DNA of 5,966 nucleotides from Phycisphaerae bacterium (GTDB lineage: Bacteria > Planctomycetota > Phycisphaerae > Sedimentisphaerales > Anaerohalosphaeraceae). Of the stretch, positions 5,899 to 5,966 are shown piece after piece. A model generated the notes under the pieces. It saw only the letters and a program-made list of their open reading frames with translations. It made no database searches and was not told the DNA's origin. Within the stretch, counting starts at the first letter, position 1, and each line of letters opens with the position of its first letter. The translations under genes were made by a program, and so were the position numbers. The DNA lies in the NCBI GenBank assembly GCA_007121565.1, contig SKKI01000257.1:1-5966 (forward strand). Reading direction: 5' to 3'.

Positions 5899-5966
5899 AT
5901 GGCAGTTATCACTAAAACAATTTCCGTTCGAACCAGTCGGCGGTGTCAGATGATTGACATCACCTC
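5899..5966 (+). CDS. Probable YjbQ/UPF0047-family protein, N-terminus only (3' truncated)
   Basis: ATG 5899 opens a frame that stays open to the window end and encodes about 22 residues: MAVITKTISVRT, then SRRCQMIDIT. The pattern of a short strand with TKTI(S/E)V.T followed by a D(M/V)IDIT-like segment resembles the start of YjbQ/UPF0047 proteins. These are small trimeric proteins, some with weak thiamine-phosphate synthase activity, whose biological role is not settled. The conserved His and acidic residues of the active site lie beyond the window, so the assignment rests on a short N-terminal resemblance only. A reasonable ribosome binding site precedes it. The 124-base gap after argS leaves open whether it belongs to the same transcript. 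Confidence 0.55.
   Translation, partial: MAVITKTISVRTSRRCQMIDIT

Overview
The window looks like an ordinary bacterial chromosomal region. Its main genes are GC-rich (about 60% or more in the lines I counted) and all lie on the + strand. In order they are the 3' part of argJ (arginine biosynthesis), a complete membrane pyrophosphatase gene (hppA), rsfS (ribosomal silencing factor), argS (arginyl-tRNA synthetase), and the first codons of a probable YjbQ/UPF0047-family gene. The organism cannot be fixed from the sequence. The K+-dependent membrane pyrophosphatase, the long ArgRS and the heptanucleotide arrays would fit an uncultured Planctomycetota-like lineage, but this is a weak inference.

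Layout: argJ (3-650) starts almost exactly at the predicted catalytic threonine of its beta chain and ends before a 155-base gap. That gap holds a good sigma70-type promoter (714-741) and a Shine-Dalgarno site for hppA (806-3202, GTG start). A strong GC-rich hairpin (3241-3274) follows hppA and probably ends its transcript. A possible promoter immediately upstream of the hairpin may serve the rsfS-argS pair. rsfS (3301-3738) and argS (3753-5774) are separated by 14 bases and are probably co-transcribed. A 124-base gap leads to the truncated last gene (5899 onward).

Functionally, hppA couples pyrophosphate hydrolysis to ion pumping. It may recover energy from PPi released by reactions such as aminoacyl-tRNA synthesis, including that of ArgRS. 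rsfS and argS both serve translation. ArgJ makes arginine precursors and ArgRS uses the product. This is a loose metabolic theme, not evidence of a dedicated system.

The most notable features are in and around argS. An internal segment of about 590 bases (roughly 4260-4850) falls to about 38% GC with AT-rich codon use, while the reading frame and the ArgRS character continue, so the gene looks mosaic. In addition, argS is bracketed by two different degenerate 7-bp tandem arrays. One (3721-3755) contains the rsfS stop codon and the argS start codon. The other (5780-5807, decaying to about 5821) starts five bases after the argS stop. I see no clear new defence, mobile or RNA system here.
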